A stretch of DNA of 64,000 bases, from assembly GCA_963576475.1 (NCBI GenBank), contig OY754974.1:7302974-7366973 (forward strand). The letters are read 5' to 3'. This document shows, piece by piece, positions 44,680-56,184 of the stretch. Position numbers and translations under genes: made by a program. The notes beneath the pieces are model-generated. The model did not search any database and was not told the DNA's origin. It saw nothing but the letters and a program-made list of their open reading frames with translations. Position 1 is the stretch's first letter. Every line of letters begins with the position of its first letter. Source of the stretch: Molanna angustata. Lineage: Eukaryota; Arthropoda; Insecta; Trichoptera; Molannidae.

Positions 44680-45255
44680 TAGGTAAAACGAGTGGGTTGT
44701 GGCCAACGCCAAACTCCTCACTAAGAAGTCATTCTATATACTATTCAAATTTTGCTTTGAAAATATTTAGTATTTTCATGAAAAGAGTTTGTTACAGTAT
44801 TTTTTATTTAAATATATTTCATTATGAAAACATAATAATTCTTCAAAGCCATTTTATGAATGTGATGTGCTTTTTTACCAATTTGGAAATTAAATTTTTA
44901 AATTATAGGTTTCCTGAGATTGGAGTCACACTGAAATATTTGACGGTTAAATGAATTTATTGAGTAGCACTATTCAGATATATTTCAAAATCTAATGGGG
45001 TCTAAGTGAGTATTAGATATACAAATTTGCAAAATTTGAATTGAATCGAATGAGTACTTTAGTTTATAATCGATTAAGTAAAATGAACACGCCGTACATA
45101 GCACATAGCACACAGCACGTAGCACACACAGATACATTGTGATGAAACTTTCAGAATACAATATCAGCATCATACTAGTTGATAATCTGCAATAAAAATA
45201 TAGCGTTAAAAAATGTGAAGTCGTAACTCCCCACTATATCCCCTTGAGTAAAAAA
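44680..45255 (+). mobile_element. 560-bp dispersed repeat, copy 2
   Basis: GGTAAAACGAGTGGGTTGTG, CACTAAGAAGTCATTCTATA, ATGAACACGCCGTACATAGC and CTCCCCACTATATCCCCTTG align with 18071-18633 over the full length with scattered indels. The terminal AGTGAGGAGT of copy 1 is missing. Confidence 0.8.
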
Positions 45256-46099
45256 CCTTGGACTATTATTGGATATGTATAATTTTCTTTGTCGGAGGTA
45301 GGCACAAGTTCCAACGCAATGGCAATTTGTTTGTGTCATGCCAGAGACAAATTTAAAATAAATCTATGGTAACATTCGTTGTGCGCGTTATCAAAGCTCC
45401 ATTGGCTCGAGGGTGGGTAGTGTAGGTTTGGTTGGATGGTTGGCTGGTTAGTGTAGAGACAGAGTGGTCCAACAACAGCTGACAAAATTATGACAATATG
45501 CCGAAAAGTTTCATGGGGAGCCCCGCCGATCACGTAGGCGGCCACGCAGAAGGGGATGGAATTATTTCAAACTAAAAACACAGTGCCCACTTGAAAACCA
45601 ACTCTCATGCTCGTCGAAGCAGCTCTTGACCCCAACTGCGTCTTGAAATTTTGAGATTCGTCGTCTTCTTGTGACGCTCCTAGCGGAGACCAAACCCATC
45701 CCTATCCTGCGCCAACCTAATTAGTGACGACGCATCCGGAATGCCAATGAACTCAATGGAATTCAAAATTGTGATCAAAGTGATTGAAGACTCTATAGCC
45801 GACTTGACAAGGTCACCCCATCGGGTAGGTGAGCATTGGATCTGGATTTTCTGGATATGCTTCCAATGATGATGGGCTTCTCGAGGTTTTCAAAAATGCG
45901 TCCAAAATATTGAATATGATGCACTGGTAACAGATTGATGGTAGAAGCTTCTTTATCTACAGTCACAGAACAGAGTATCGTTCTGTGTTTGTAATTTATT
46001 TAAAAACAAATTGGTTTTCGTTCCAGACCATGGTATTCGCTAAATCTTAACAAACTTTGAATAACCTTAATTAATTTCGTTCAAGAGGATATATATTAT
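45256..46099 (-). other. Mixed-composition DNA, possible decayed LINE
   Basis: On the minus strand 45610-45850 reads AQDRDGFGL near a region resembling the AxDRxxWRxLV end of some LINEs, with stops close by. 45380-45560 is less AT-rich, with a 69-codon minus frame of no recognised domain. Evidence is too weak for a firm call. Confidence 0.25.
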
Positions 46100-47192
46100 A
46101 CTAGCGGACCCGACAGACGTTGTCCTGCACGAACATTGGCTTGCCTGTTCTTAGCTGGTTTAACAAACATAAAAAGGATGGATTACCTTATAAAAGGAAG
46201 CACGGCACATGCATGTATTCCCACATATCAGGCTTGCCTCACATAAAAAAGGCTAAATACATAATGGGTTATAGTTTCCTGTTATAGTTTCGATTACCCG
46301 GCCCTGATGTGATAAACACTAATATTCACTCTCTCCCTCTCTTTAGTCACAAAAAATCGAAGATTCAGAATCTCCTAATAATTGATTGTTTTATTTGATT
46401 TGAATATTGAGAAGTTTGGAGAAAGACTTTTCAATGAATAATCTTGGTCTATATTGAATTTTGAAACTTAAATTAGTTATCATTTAAAAAATGAAAAAAT
46501 GCCATAAGGGTATCTTTATATGTATATATCTTTCAAACATAAAATATATATTTTTAACTTCATTTATAGTACGGGGTATATATTTTATAGTAAATTTTTT
46601 ACTATAGAAAATTCACTATAATATACGTTTGTTGTTTGATCTTGACGTTTCAATCACAAAATATACATTGATAACCTCACTATAACGGAGATTTTTAACA
46701 AAATAATATAATATTCATAAATTAATTGAAATATTTAAACGAAAGTATTACGAAACATTACATTTAGATGACTTTGATATACCTATCGTCATAATACCAC
46801 TTAAAACAGAATTTACTTGGAAAAAACTAAATAGCTTTATACAATAATAATAAAATATATACAAATAACTTAATAATTTCATAAAATATTAAAAATTTGA
46901 AAACAAATACCGCAAACAGAGTCGAGAAAACATCAAGTTTTAATGTTATAACCAATATTGCATAATATTATGACATATCGAAAGCAATGTCGCCATATTC
47001 ATAATGCGTATTCCGAAAATATTTATAACGATTCCCATTTTTATTATTCTTTTATTAAATTCCTTTTTGTGAATCTAATCCATTCAGGGACTGACATAAA
47101 CACACACAAAAAGTTTCATCAAAATCGGTTCAGCCATTTAGGAGGAGTTCAGTGACATACACACGTACGGAAGAATTATAAATATAAAGATA
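46100..47192 (+). mobile_element. Element with ACTAGCGGACCCGACAG end, copy 2
   Basis: The left end ACTAGCGGACCCGACAGACG then TTGTCCTGCACG, and the right end GTTTCATCAAAATCGGTTCA then GCCATTTAGGAGGAGTTCAG and AATTATAAATATAAAGATA, bracket ~1.1 kb. The interior is AT-rich with no frame. A reversed piece of family D (46185-46260) is nested near the left end. It is shorter than the copy at 21704 and lacks the ORF. Confidence 0.7.
46180..46265 (-). repeat. Dispersed repeat family D, fragment
   Basis: ACCTTATAAAAGGAAGCACG, CATGTATTCCCACA and GCCTCAC are the reverse complement of the GTGAGGC...TGGG...CATGC...CCTTTTATAAGGT blocks at 12190-12255 and 63340-63400. Confidence 0.6.
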
Positions 47193-49595
47193 TGGTAAGC
47201 TAAATATTAAAATTTGAAATTATTTTCCCAGTTCATACCCATAAATGATACGTCTATGAAATAAAAAACAGTTTAATTTTACATCTTTTGCCTATTGCGC
47301 GAGTTAATTTATATTTAAATTTCTTAAATATTTTTCTTATAAAATTCATTTTAATAAAACCCTTTTTCATTTTTTGATGTAAGTAACTAAAAAAGTACAA
47401 GGCCTATGAACAAACGAAAGAGAATATTACGTTCCGAATCTAGTTCTTAAGTATAATTTTTGTAAAAAAATGTATTGTTAAACTTTGATGTGTATAATGT
47501 GTATATTATTACTTAAAAAAAATATGAAAATCTACCGGCTGAGTTATTTAATATTTTAAAAAGTATTCTTGCTACTTGAAAAAATCCTCTAAATTTTACA
47601 ATTTCTTCGCGAATAATTGTTGTAATTAACAAATTTGGTGATGTACAATATTTTTTCGTATTTCATACATTAGAAGGGAAAGTAGTGTGCATATTTGTGT
47701 ACATCCGTATGCCCGTGGTTAACAAGGGCCTTAATAATTAATATATTAATAACGGACTTCTGGTTCTTAAAAAGAAATATTTTTCTCAGTACAAGAAAAT
47801 GAACGGCTTAGGATTATGTGGCTCAGAAGTCACACATCTAACTAATTCAACCACGAGAAACTGGAGTTTTTTTTAACATCTTGAGATAAATCTGGTTTAA
47901 GAAGATGGGATCTGGATACATTTGTCTGTATAATGTAATATCTCTGTAAATACCATTCTGTGAACACCAAAACTGCGCAGTGCGGTGTGATACTATCTAC
48001 TTACACTTAGCCTTTGGCAATATCAAATTCTCTCAAATATCTACTTACCTACTAACTTGTATATTAGATTCTTGTATTACCACATACTTCGAGAATCCCC
48101 CCAAAACGTTTAACTGTTGTGAGAAAATGTTTAAATCTTATTTTATGTTTAATACTTGCACCTGCAGAATTATAATTGGGTGTAATTATTTATAAACCGC
48201 CATTAAATGATAAATCAAGATCATTTCAAGGGCATTGTTGCTAAAATGGCTTACTTCACAAAACAAAGGTAAACAAAGGTCTAAAGTAATTTACTGAATA
48301 TGTCAATACTCTAAATGCCACGTATCTCCGGAGGCTAATTGATTCTACTGATCTGTTTTCACTACGACCTAGATAACAATGAGCCGCTTTATTGACTATT
48401 AAACTCGTATTAATGATCAATACTCTATGATCCGATCGTTCAGCCATAATGTTCCAAACAAGAAGCAGTCACTTCAAAACCTTTCGTATCAAATTACCCG
48501 TGGTTCAGACAAAGTGAATTGCTTAAAATGTGACACAAAGTGATTCATAAGTAGAATATATGAAGGCAAAATATTTTGGAATCGACAAAAAACTTTGTTA
48601 ACCTGATAAAACTTCAAGATTTTCTTTAGTATTTATGAATCGAGAATTCTCAGAGGTTAAGTCAGTAAAACCACGCATCAATATATCCCAATAACTTACT
48701 AATAAAATCATGTTTTGATACCCCTTTTCTGCCTTTTGCCGATAGCTAAAATATTTGACTTGAAGGTGTAGTGGAGATGATAAAATATCCTAAATACCGA
48801 GCGTAAAACTTTTAAAATACGAGTCTAATACCCATAAATAGTCTACGGTGAGTACCCACACCTAATATGACGCGCTCAGTTGAGATAAAAGTCTTCCGGG
48901 CTCGGAGAATTTTAGAGATTTCTCTCTCTCAAGAAACTTTGACGGTACGTCATCCCTTGTGCAAATGAGGCGTGAAATTTTCAGAGCAATTTTAACCCAC
49001 ATTATCGCAAATCAATTTCGCCTCCCAAGATGTCTACGGCAAAGAACGAGCGAGGGTTTATAATGTCATAGAATGAGTTTAACAATTATGTTAAAATGAA
49101 AATTTATCAAACATGCAAATACCAGTGATGTTTTAGATACCTATCTATACTTGTACATACATTCACATGTTATGAAAGATTTTAAAAAATATGATCTACT
49201 CATATTTCTAAAAACAAATAAATAAACATTTTTAGTATGAAGATAGGTACTAGAAAATCCTACAAGTTATCCTGTGTATAACCCCATCTATATATATATA
49301 TAGGTTCAATCTATCTACCTGTAGTAATATCTATGGTGACCCTAACGTGACGTGAACACCTAACATTTTTTAATGGTTTGGATAAGTTTGTACTTGCATA
49401 TTATAAATATTTCATTGAAATGGATTCTACGGATCGGATTAATTTGTTTTATTTGAAATTGTCGCTTCGATCTATTGAACGCTCCATTATAAAATTTTTG
49501 TTTTCGCACAACTGATTTCTTTTCATCATCTTTGCAAAGTATCGATCATCAAGATCATGATTATTTAAGCTTAAATGATATCTTGATATATAAAA
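47193..49595. other. Longest quiet stretch; no gene recognised
   Basis: About 2.4 kb without any repeat shared with the rest of the window. 48855-49080 has balanced composition (ATGACGCGCTCAGTTGAG, GACGGTACGTCATCCC, CAAGATGTCTACGGCAAAG). That makes it the best candidate here for conserved non-coding or regulatory DNA. No frame with a recognisable domain or splice pattern was found. Confidence 0.35.
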
Positions 49596-49599
49596 TAGG

Positions 49600-49918
49600 T
49601 ATATATCAGTGAGGAAATCCGTGCATTGACAGGACAACCTTTAATCACCAGCGAAATCAGGTCCAGAAGATTAGCTTGGATTGGACATGTTGTCAGATCA
49701 GGGGAAGAAAGAGTCACAAAACGTATCCTGCAAAATAACCCTGTGGGCAAGAGACCCCTGGGAAGACCAAGGTAGAGATTGATGGACAATTTTACCCGAG
49801 ATCTGAACGTGCTGAATGCTTGTGATGACTGGAAGTCCACTGCAGCTGACAGGAAGGCTTGGAAAGCTATTGTTCAGGAGGCTAAAGCTCTACCGGAGTT
49901 GTATGGCCATCGGAAGTA
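49600..49918 (+). mobile_element. RTE-like LINE, C-terminal end
   Basis: The frame reads SEEIRALTGQPLITSEIRSR, RLAWIGHVVRSGEE, GKRPLGRPR-stop-RLMDNF, then ADRKAWKAIVQEAK and a TAA stop. All standard terminal blocks are present in order: IxxxxRxxW-GHVxR, GxRPxGRPR, ADRxxW. A single in-frame TAG interrupts GRPR-RxMD. It ends in AAGTAAGTAAGTAAG. Confidence 0.88.
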
Positions 49919-50867
49919 AGTAAGTAAGTATATATTTAAAAATTTTAAACTTTCTATATCAATGTGTGAATGCTTATTAAATATTATCACAAATTTCTGA
50001 TCTGACACTACAAAAATATGAATTACAGTAAGAAAATACCAAAAATATTTAGAAAATCATTTAAAGCCTCGGTAAAAAGAATCAAGACCAGAAGAGAGAT
50101 TCTTGAGAAAGCCAGGATCCTCAACATATTTGAATGCCAAGATGATAGAATTAATGAAAGGTAAAATGTAGATATTTTTCAAGATGCCTATTTAAAAATC
50201 TTAAAAAAAAAATTCTAGACGTATCTTATTAGATTTTGAATTCTCCCGCGAATAACGAATACTGCGAACTTTGAAATCCCGCAGGTGAGGAATTACAGGG
50301 AAACATTTTATTATACAGGGAAACATTTTGAAACTGTGCTGTGCCTACAAATAAATGGAAGCTCAATTCAAGGATATACGAATAATGAAAATTTAGCACA
50401 GTTATGTTAACGATTTTTCACCTCGCTATAACAATTCAATTGTAAATGTAGAACAGCAAAGAATTGCGAGCATTCTGGGAAGAAATTCATGTTTTATGTA
50501 GGTTTCCGTATGTTAGTGAGTAAATTACGTTTTTTTTTTCTCATTCATATAAGGCGCCGTTTTCCTGTTTCAATTTCTGTGTCAATCCCCCACTCTCTTC
50601 TTATTCCCCCATCCTTCAACCTTCCCCCTTCCCGCTCCATGTGTTATACGTGACATTTGAGAGAATGTATTATTTGTGAAAATAAAACCTTGGCGGAGTC
50701 CCCTAGGGAGCAGGTATTAAGATTTGCTATTTGAATTTGCGTAACTTTCTGCTTGCCTACCTACTTAACAAAATTGAAAACGAGGACGTTCTCTAGAAGA
50801 AAAGATCAACATTGGAATTTTATTTAGTGCCATATTGTGTGTTCATGATTCACAATCTTGTGAATAG
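49919..50867. other. No gene recognised
   Basis: 50560-50720 is pyrimidine-rich with a CCCCCACTCTCTTCTTATTC block and later GGCGGAGTCCCCTAGGGAGC. It is unshared and of unknown role. The rest is AT-rich. Confidence 0.35.
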
Positions 50868-51145
50868 TATTTTTGATAGCCAAAGCATGAAGTATGAGTG
50901 CCACAAAAAATATCAGGGCAATATGAGCGTAAGTAGGTATAGAAGATCAAGGCAGTCAAAGCGCAATATTGAGTGCTTGAGCAGTACAAGCACATTACAG
51001 AATATCGGGGTAGTATAAATGTAGAATGAAGTAAATCAGGGCAATATCTGTGAATGTGATATAGAAGAGTAAAATAGTTTAAGTGCAATACCGAATACCA
51101 GGGTAGCAAAAGTGCAATATGTAATATCAGAGTAGTACGAATTCA
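50868..51145 (+). repeat. Degenerate tandem repeat, ~25-bp units
   Basis: The words ATATCAGGGCAATATGAGCG, AATATCGGGGTAGTATAAAT, AATCAGGGCAATATCTGTGA, AATACCAGGGTAGCAAAAGT and AATATCAGAGTAGTACGAAT recur through the block at variable spacing. The consensus is roughly AATATCAGGGTAGTATAAGTGC. Substitutions and indels show that the array is old. Confidence 0.75.
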
Positions 51146-51268
51146 AAATACATAAGTCTATGGAATATTCAATCCCTAAAATAATATATTTGAATTGTTG
51201 ATTATTATATCTCAATTATTATTAATTTTCTTCGTTCGTAATAATACTTAGCATTGCAGTAGGTAAAA

Positions 51269-52313
51269 CTAGTTGCATGTAACACATGAGATCCAACTGT
51301 CGATAGCGATAGTATTTATAGTTGAAGAATATGTACCAAACTATAAACCCATAGATACAAATTATTGAATATTTTCAGATATTTTGTTTTCTATACAACA
51401 TATGTAGGTATGTATGTCAAGATAGGATAGTATGGAAGAAGATCCTTTTTCCTACCCAGAATATGCAAATTGCATGATGGTATGTATGTATGTTTGGAGA
51501 TGAAGTAACAAACTATTAAGTCTTCTTACATATTGTGTATAGGCGACTGCCATACAAAATGTATGAAGCGATGTCGTCACTAAATTCAATTTTTAAAAAA
51601 ATTGTTAAAAAAAAATTGAGATCTTCTACTACAATGTTAATATTTTTTATAGAAAATTAAATTATCTAGTTGGGGTGTTTCGGCTTTTTTCGATAATTGT
51701 AAAAGTTTTGGAAATATAGGCAGTTAAACTCATAAATTTATCATAAAAAAAATATTTTTCTTAATAAAAAATGTTTGAGAAACCCTGGAATTTTTTTGAA
51801 AAAACTAATTTGAGATTTTGTATTTGTCTATGTTTGTACCAATTTTCAGCGTTCTACCGTTTATGGTTTCTGAGATATATGGAAAAATAAAATAAAAATT
51901 CAAAAGTTGATAACCCCTGACTGAAACAAAAATTCAAAATTCCGAGTATAAAAGTTTTGTAGGCCTGTAACTGTTTATATATTCTGAAATTTTAGGCTCT
52001 GTAAATTGAGCGGATCAAAAGTTATAAGGGGGGGACGGACACACAGACACACACACAGACACACACACACACAGACACACACACAGACACACACACACAC
52101 ACAGACACACGAAATGTTCTACTCCGAATTCTGAGTAAATCCGTGTATGGAACATATATGCTGCGAAGCCTCTAAGTTGGTGTTTTTTGACTTCAAAGTT
52201 GGAAAATCCATGAAAAAAGTAGACCTCTCCATACAATTCTCGCGTATTCTGGCTTGATACATTGTCGATATGTTAAGAGAACAAAGTTCTCCTGAACAAA
52301 TCGACAGTTGGAT
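51269..52313 (-). mobile_element. Helentron/HINE-like element, tandem unit A
   Basis: On the minus strand it runs from the 5' subterminal repeat ATCCAACTGTCGATT (52313 downward) through the interrupted GT tract, CTACAAAACTTTTATACTCG and AATCTCAAAT-type words. It ends with CATGT-GTT-ACATGCAACTAG at 51269. It follows unit B head to tail with only five bases, TAATA on the plus strand, between them. The base after CTAG is T. Same structure as 19331-20402. Confidence 0.85.
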
Positions 52314-52318
52314 TAATA

Positions 52319-53348
52319 CTAGTTGCATGTAACACATGAGATCCAACTGTCGATAGCGATAGTATGTATAGTTGAAGAATATGTACCAAACTATAAACCC
52401 ATAGATACAAATTATTGAATATTTTCAGATATTTTGTTTTCTATACAACATATGTAGGTATGTATGTCAAGATAGGATAGTATGGAGGAAGATCCTTTTT
52501 CCTACCCAGAATATGCAAATAGCATGATGGTATGTATGTATGTTTGGAGTCGAAGTATCAAACTATTAAGTCTTCTTACATATTGTGTATAGGCGACTGC
52601 CATACAAAATGTATGAAGCGATGTCGTCACTAAATTAAATTTTTAAAAAAATGTTAAAAAAAAATTGAGATCTTCTACTACATTGCTGATATTTTTTATA
52701 GAAAATTAAATTATCTAGTTGGGGTGTTTCGGCTTTTTTCGATAATTGTAAAAGTTTTGGAAATATAGGCAGTTAAACTCATAAATTTATCATTAAAAAA
52801 ATATTTTTCTTAATAAAAAATGTTTGAGAAACCCTGGAATTTTTTTGAAAAAACTAATTTGAGATTTTGTATTTGTCTATGTTTGTACCAATTTTCAGCG
52901 TTCTAGCGTTTATGGTTTCTGAGATATATGGAAAAATAAAATAAAAATTCAAAAGTTGATAACCCCTGACTGAAACAAAAATTCAAAATTCCGAGTATAA
53001 AAGTTTTGTAGGCCTGTAACTGTTTATATATTCTGAAATTTTAGGCTCTGTTTATTGAGCGGATCAAAAGTTATAAGGGGGGGACGGACACACAGACACA
53101 CACACAGACACACACACACACAGACACACACACACACAGACACACGAAATGTTCTACTCCGAATTCTGAGTAAATCCGTTTATGGAACATATATGCTGCG
53201 AAGCCTCTAAGTTGGTGTTTTTTGACTTCAAAGTTGGAAAAGCCGTGAAAAAAGTAGACCTCTCCATACAATTCTCGCGTATTCTGGCTTGATACATTGT
53301 CGATATGTTAAGAGAACAAAGTTCTCCTGAACAAATCGACAGTTGGAT
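52319..53348 (-). mobile_element. Helentron/HINE-like element, tandem unit B
   Basis: Near-identical to unit A over its whole length, with only scattered substitutions and short indels (for example TTAAAAAAATTGTT against TTAAAAAAATGTT). The 5' subterminal repeat ends at 53348 and is followed by T on the minus strand; the CTAG end at 52319 is also followed by T. Two frames at 52015-52236 and 53071-53271 are only translations of the CA tract and its flank. Confidence 0.85.
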
Positions 53349-53535
53349 AAGTTTCGAGCTAAATGGATTCAATTTGACGCGTTTATTAGATGAACAATAC
53401 TCGATTAATATTTCATAAAGTACGTATCTTTTCTATACAATAACTTTATGATCATTTTAATCTTGTAAATTTTTTTTCCAATCACATCAAACTCATTTTT
53501 GACTTTTATAGTACCTATCTGAGATAATTGGTTTA
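53349..53535. other. Spacer
   Basis: Nothing recognised. Confidence 0.4.
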
Positions 53536-53539
53536 CATT

Positions 53540-53885
53540 CTACATTATAAGAAATTCTTCTTCTTCCTGTTTTTTTAGATATATGATCTGTTTCATCAGG
53601 TCCTGGGACGAGGATGTCCAGCTCTCCCTCCATCTCTTTGATGGTCTTCCCGGTGGTCGGCGTCCCTCTGGTATCTCGCGCATTGCAATCTTTGGCAGCC
53701 ATTCTGGATTTATCCTCCAGATCCAAGAAGATCTCTTCAGTATCGTCTTATTTGCCTGTTCCACCTTACAATATCCTCCACATTGCAGGTACTGCGGATC
53801 TCGTCATTGGGAATTATGTCTCTGAAAGTTCTGCCCAATATAGGTCTTAGCGTTTTAACTGGACACAAATTGTTCTCGTCCAAAC
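53540..53885 (-). mobile_element. RTE-like LINE, C-terminal region
   Basis: The minus strand reads LRPILGRTFRDIIPNDEIRS, CNVEDIVRWNRQIRR, a stop, then after a shift EWLPKIAMREIPEGRRPPGR and PSKRWRESW. The order RI/PxLGxTxRDxIxNxxIRxxCxVxDI then GRRPPGRPxxRW is that of insect RTE-type elements. At least one stop and one shift are visible. Confidence 0.87.
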
Positions 53886-54310
53886 TTTAAAATATCTTTA
53901 TGTACAGTGAAGCTTGACTGCTGCAGAGTTTTGTGTGTAAAAATATTGGTAGGTACTTAGATATTAATGATTTATTTTGTAATTATTTTAAGTTCTTGGA
54001 AATCATACCAATCCAATCCCTTTTATTCCCTCCCCACTCCCCGCATCTCCTACATACGCCATTATCTATATCCCTAATTTTTAATAACTTATCTTGTTTA
54101 TATTCTTTTTTTTGTGTAGTTGTATACTTTGATTTTTAATTTAGTTTTTAACTCACTCAACTTAATATGTTTTAAAGCTATATAACTTATCCCTTTTTTA
54201 TATTACGCATGTTTTGGGAATTATTTTGGTAAATGACTAATATTTGTTATTGTTTTATTTATGGTTTATATATTGCTATATGTTTCACATAAATAAAAAT
54301 AAAATAAAAT
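53886..54310 (+). mobile_element. LINE 3' UTR
   Basis: A C-rich stretch, CCCTCCCCACTCCCCGCATC, is followed by TTTTTAACTCACTCAACTTA, ATATGTTTTAAAG and the end ATAAATAAAAATAAAATAAA. CAACTTAG/ATATGTTT words are shared with the family I 3' UTR at 15298-15340. No coding part was identified. Confidence 0.5.
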
Positions 54311-54880
54311 ATCACGTTTCTCGGAAAATGAATGAAACAATGCGACATTATAGATTTTTCGTTAAATGGCAACATTAATGATCAAAAGTGTCGTGTTTTA
54401 TCTGTGAACTTTTCTTGTTAATTGGACAAATTAATAAGTGCACTGCACGCCGGTCTTAGTGCACCCCTCCTCATATCTAAGGCTGAAGATAGATTCTTTC
54501 AAAACCATGCAAGTAACTGTGATTGGTTTAGTTTAAGACATGGCAGCACCGGAAGGAGTTTAATCTTCATATAATTGAACAAAGGATTCTTAAACTGTCG
54601 TCTTATTAATAAATGAATTTAAAGAAATGTGAGCGTTGAGTAAAATAAAGAACTGCATACCTCGAAGGATTAATCAGGATTTTTTATGCATATATTTCAA
54701 TCGTAGCATTTGTAAAATTATGGAGATATATTTTCTGAAATATGATGGCTGTTACGATCAAATGTTGCACCTACTCTAAGCGCAAAAAAGTTTTTTTATG
54801 TATACATTGGGTATTTATATATGAACACCTCGGCACAGGATTTCCTAGTAAGGTGTACATTGATCAGTTTCTCATTATTA
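54311..54880. other. No gene recognised
   Basis: Anonymous. AGTGCACTGCACGCCGGTCT near 54437 is a GC-richer spot without a known role. Confidence 0.4.
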
Positions 54881-55087
54881 AAATAAATTTATTTATTTAT
54901 TTATTTATTTAGGTTAAAGTTGGACAAAAAACAACGTTATGACAATACAATAATAACATCAAGTATTAAGGCCTATTACATTTTGTCGTTATGATTAATA
55001 TAAAATAATACAAGTTTGCAAAAAATAAAATATGATCATAGGTTGGTATGTAGGTACGAGCAACATTTCAAGTTAACAAGGATTTAA

Positions 55088-55195
55088 AACATAATATTCA
55101 ACTTCTTCTTCTTCTTCTTCTTCTTCAGCCAGTTTTCATCCATTCTTGGACATAGGCCTCCCCTTTGTTCCTCCACAACTCCCTGTCTTGGGCAT
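55088..55195 (-). mobile_element. RTE-like LINE 3' end, nested
   Basis: CTTCTTCTTCTTCTTCAGCC, AGTTTTCATCCATTCTTGGA and CATAGGCCTCCCCTTTG match 18690-18745 almost exactly. It codes on the minus strand for the last ~30 residues of the element and its GAAGAAG tail. Confidence 0.85.
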
Positions 55196-55201
55196 TTGGT
55201 C

Positions 55202-55257
55202 CTTTTAGTTGAATATTCATTAAATTTAATTTAATTTAATGAATATTCAACTAAAAG
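55202..55257. repeat. 56-bp near-perfect palindrome
   Basis: CTTTTAGTTGAATATTCATT and its reverse complement AATGAATATTCAACTAAAAG flank a 16-base AT-only centre. Over the 28-bp arms only one pair mismatches. It abuts the nested RTE tail. Confidence 0.93.
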
Positions 55258-55924
55258 TAAAAACAGAAAGAAGAGAAATTAATGCCGTCAAGGTTTCCTA
55301 TAATAAGCGGTTATTGATCTTCTTTTGTATAGAGTATTTGAATGTTGTGGAGCTGAGGTGGAAGATGTCAAACTCTTGAAATCTGTTATTGTATGTATCG
55401 CACATTCTATGAATTGTCATGTTTTGTGCGTAATTGGTGCGATGAATTGGAAGGTGGAATAAATGTGTATGTCTAGTTCTGCGAGTAGGAATATTAAATG
55501 AAATGGTATTGAGTATTGAGGGGCAGTCGATATTATTATTTATAACGTTGTACAGGAGCATCATATCATTTACTGTGCGTCTATTCTCGAGACTGTCGAT
55601 TTTATAATGGGTTCTCGCGCAGTCGTAGCTGGGGAGATCGAGGTTGCTTTACAGTTTAAGTATTTAATGAACAATCTTTGTATTCTTTCAAATGCGTTGT
55701 TTGTATGTTGTGTATCTTGGGGACCAGATTGGGGATGCGTATTCAAGTATTGGTCGAACCATGGTATAATATATAGATCTTAGTGTATTTATGTTCTTGA
55801 AAGATTTGTAGATTCTGAATATGAATCCAAGAGTTCTATATGCCTTGTCTATCATTTTATCTATATGGTTGCTGAATATAAGGCTCCCATCCATGATTAT
55901 AAATCTATAGAGCTTACAAAGTTG

Positions 55925-56080
55925 AATTGATAAGGGAACTCAATAAGAAGGCATAATTTGTGAACGTTGCGCAAGCGCATAAAGTGATCACGTAAACAAA
56001 CCGATGACAGGTCGTATGGTTCGTTTATAATATTCCAACTTCGTCTCTATTTAGGTGTTAAAAGTTTGTCAAAAACTAAA
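55925..56080 (+). repeat. Dispersed repeat family E
   Basis: GGGAACTCAATAAGAAGGCA, GTGAACGTTGCGCAAGCGCA, TAAAGTGATCACGTAAACAA and TATTCCAACTTCGTCTCTAT are shared with 42330-42450 and partly 27960-28040. Confidence 0.75.
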
Positions 56081-56184
56081 TTCGGTTCCATTTGTATGTT
56101 ATAAAATATAAAACGTTAGTGTGAAAAATCACACTTTTTTTCCAACTCATTTCTTTTGATTAAATATTCCTCTATTTTTTTTTA

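Larger units (their letters stand above)
54885..55900 (-). mobile_element. LINE family I-like, with a nested LINE tail
   Basis: The minus strand frame from 55894 reads GFIFRIYKSFKNINTLRSI then MVRPILEYASPIWSPRYTTY. After a shift at about 55680 the second frame (55564-55298) continues NIPTRRTRHTHLF and RMCDTYNN. This is the post-catalytic region of the same broad family as 8375-8866 (MxRxxxEYxSPxWxPxY). The 3' UTR runs to a T-rich edge at ~54885. It is interrupted by an RTE tail at 55088-55195 and a palindrome at 55202-55257. Confidence 0.82.

Noticed and set aside
45336..45545. Small gene in the less AT-rich block
   Set aside because: No recognisable domain; the neighbouring sequence may be decayed LINE, but evidence is too weak for either.
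52015..53372. Paired similar ~70-codon minus frames as duplicated genes
   Set aside because: Both lie within the tandem Helentron-like units and depend on the CA tract; no independent evidence of coding.
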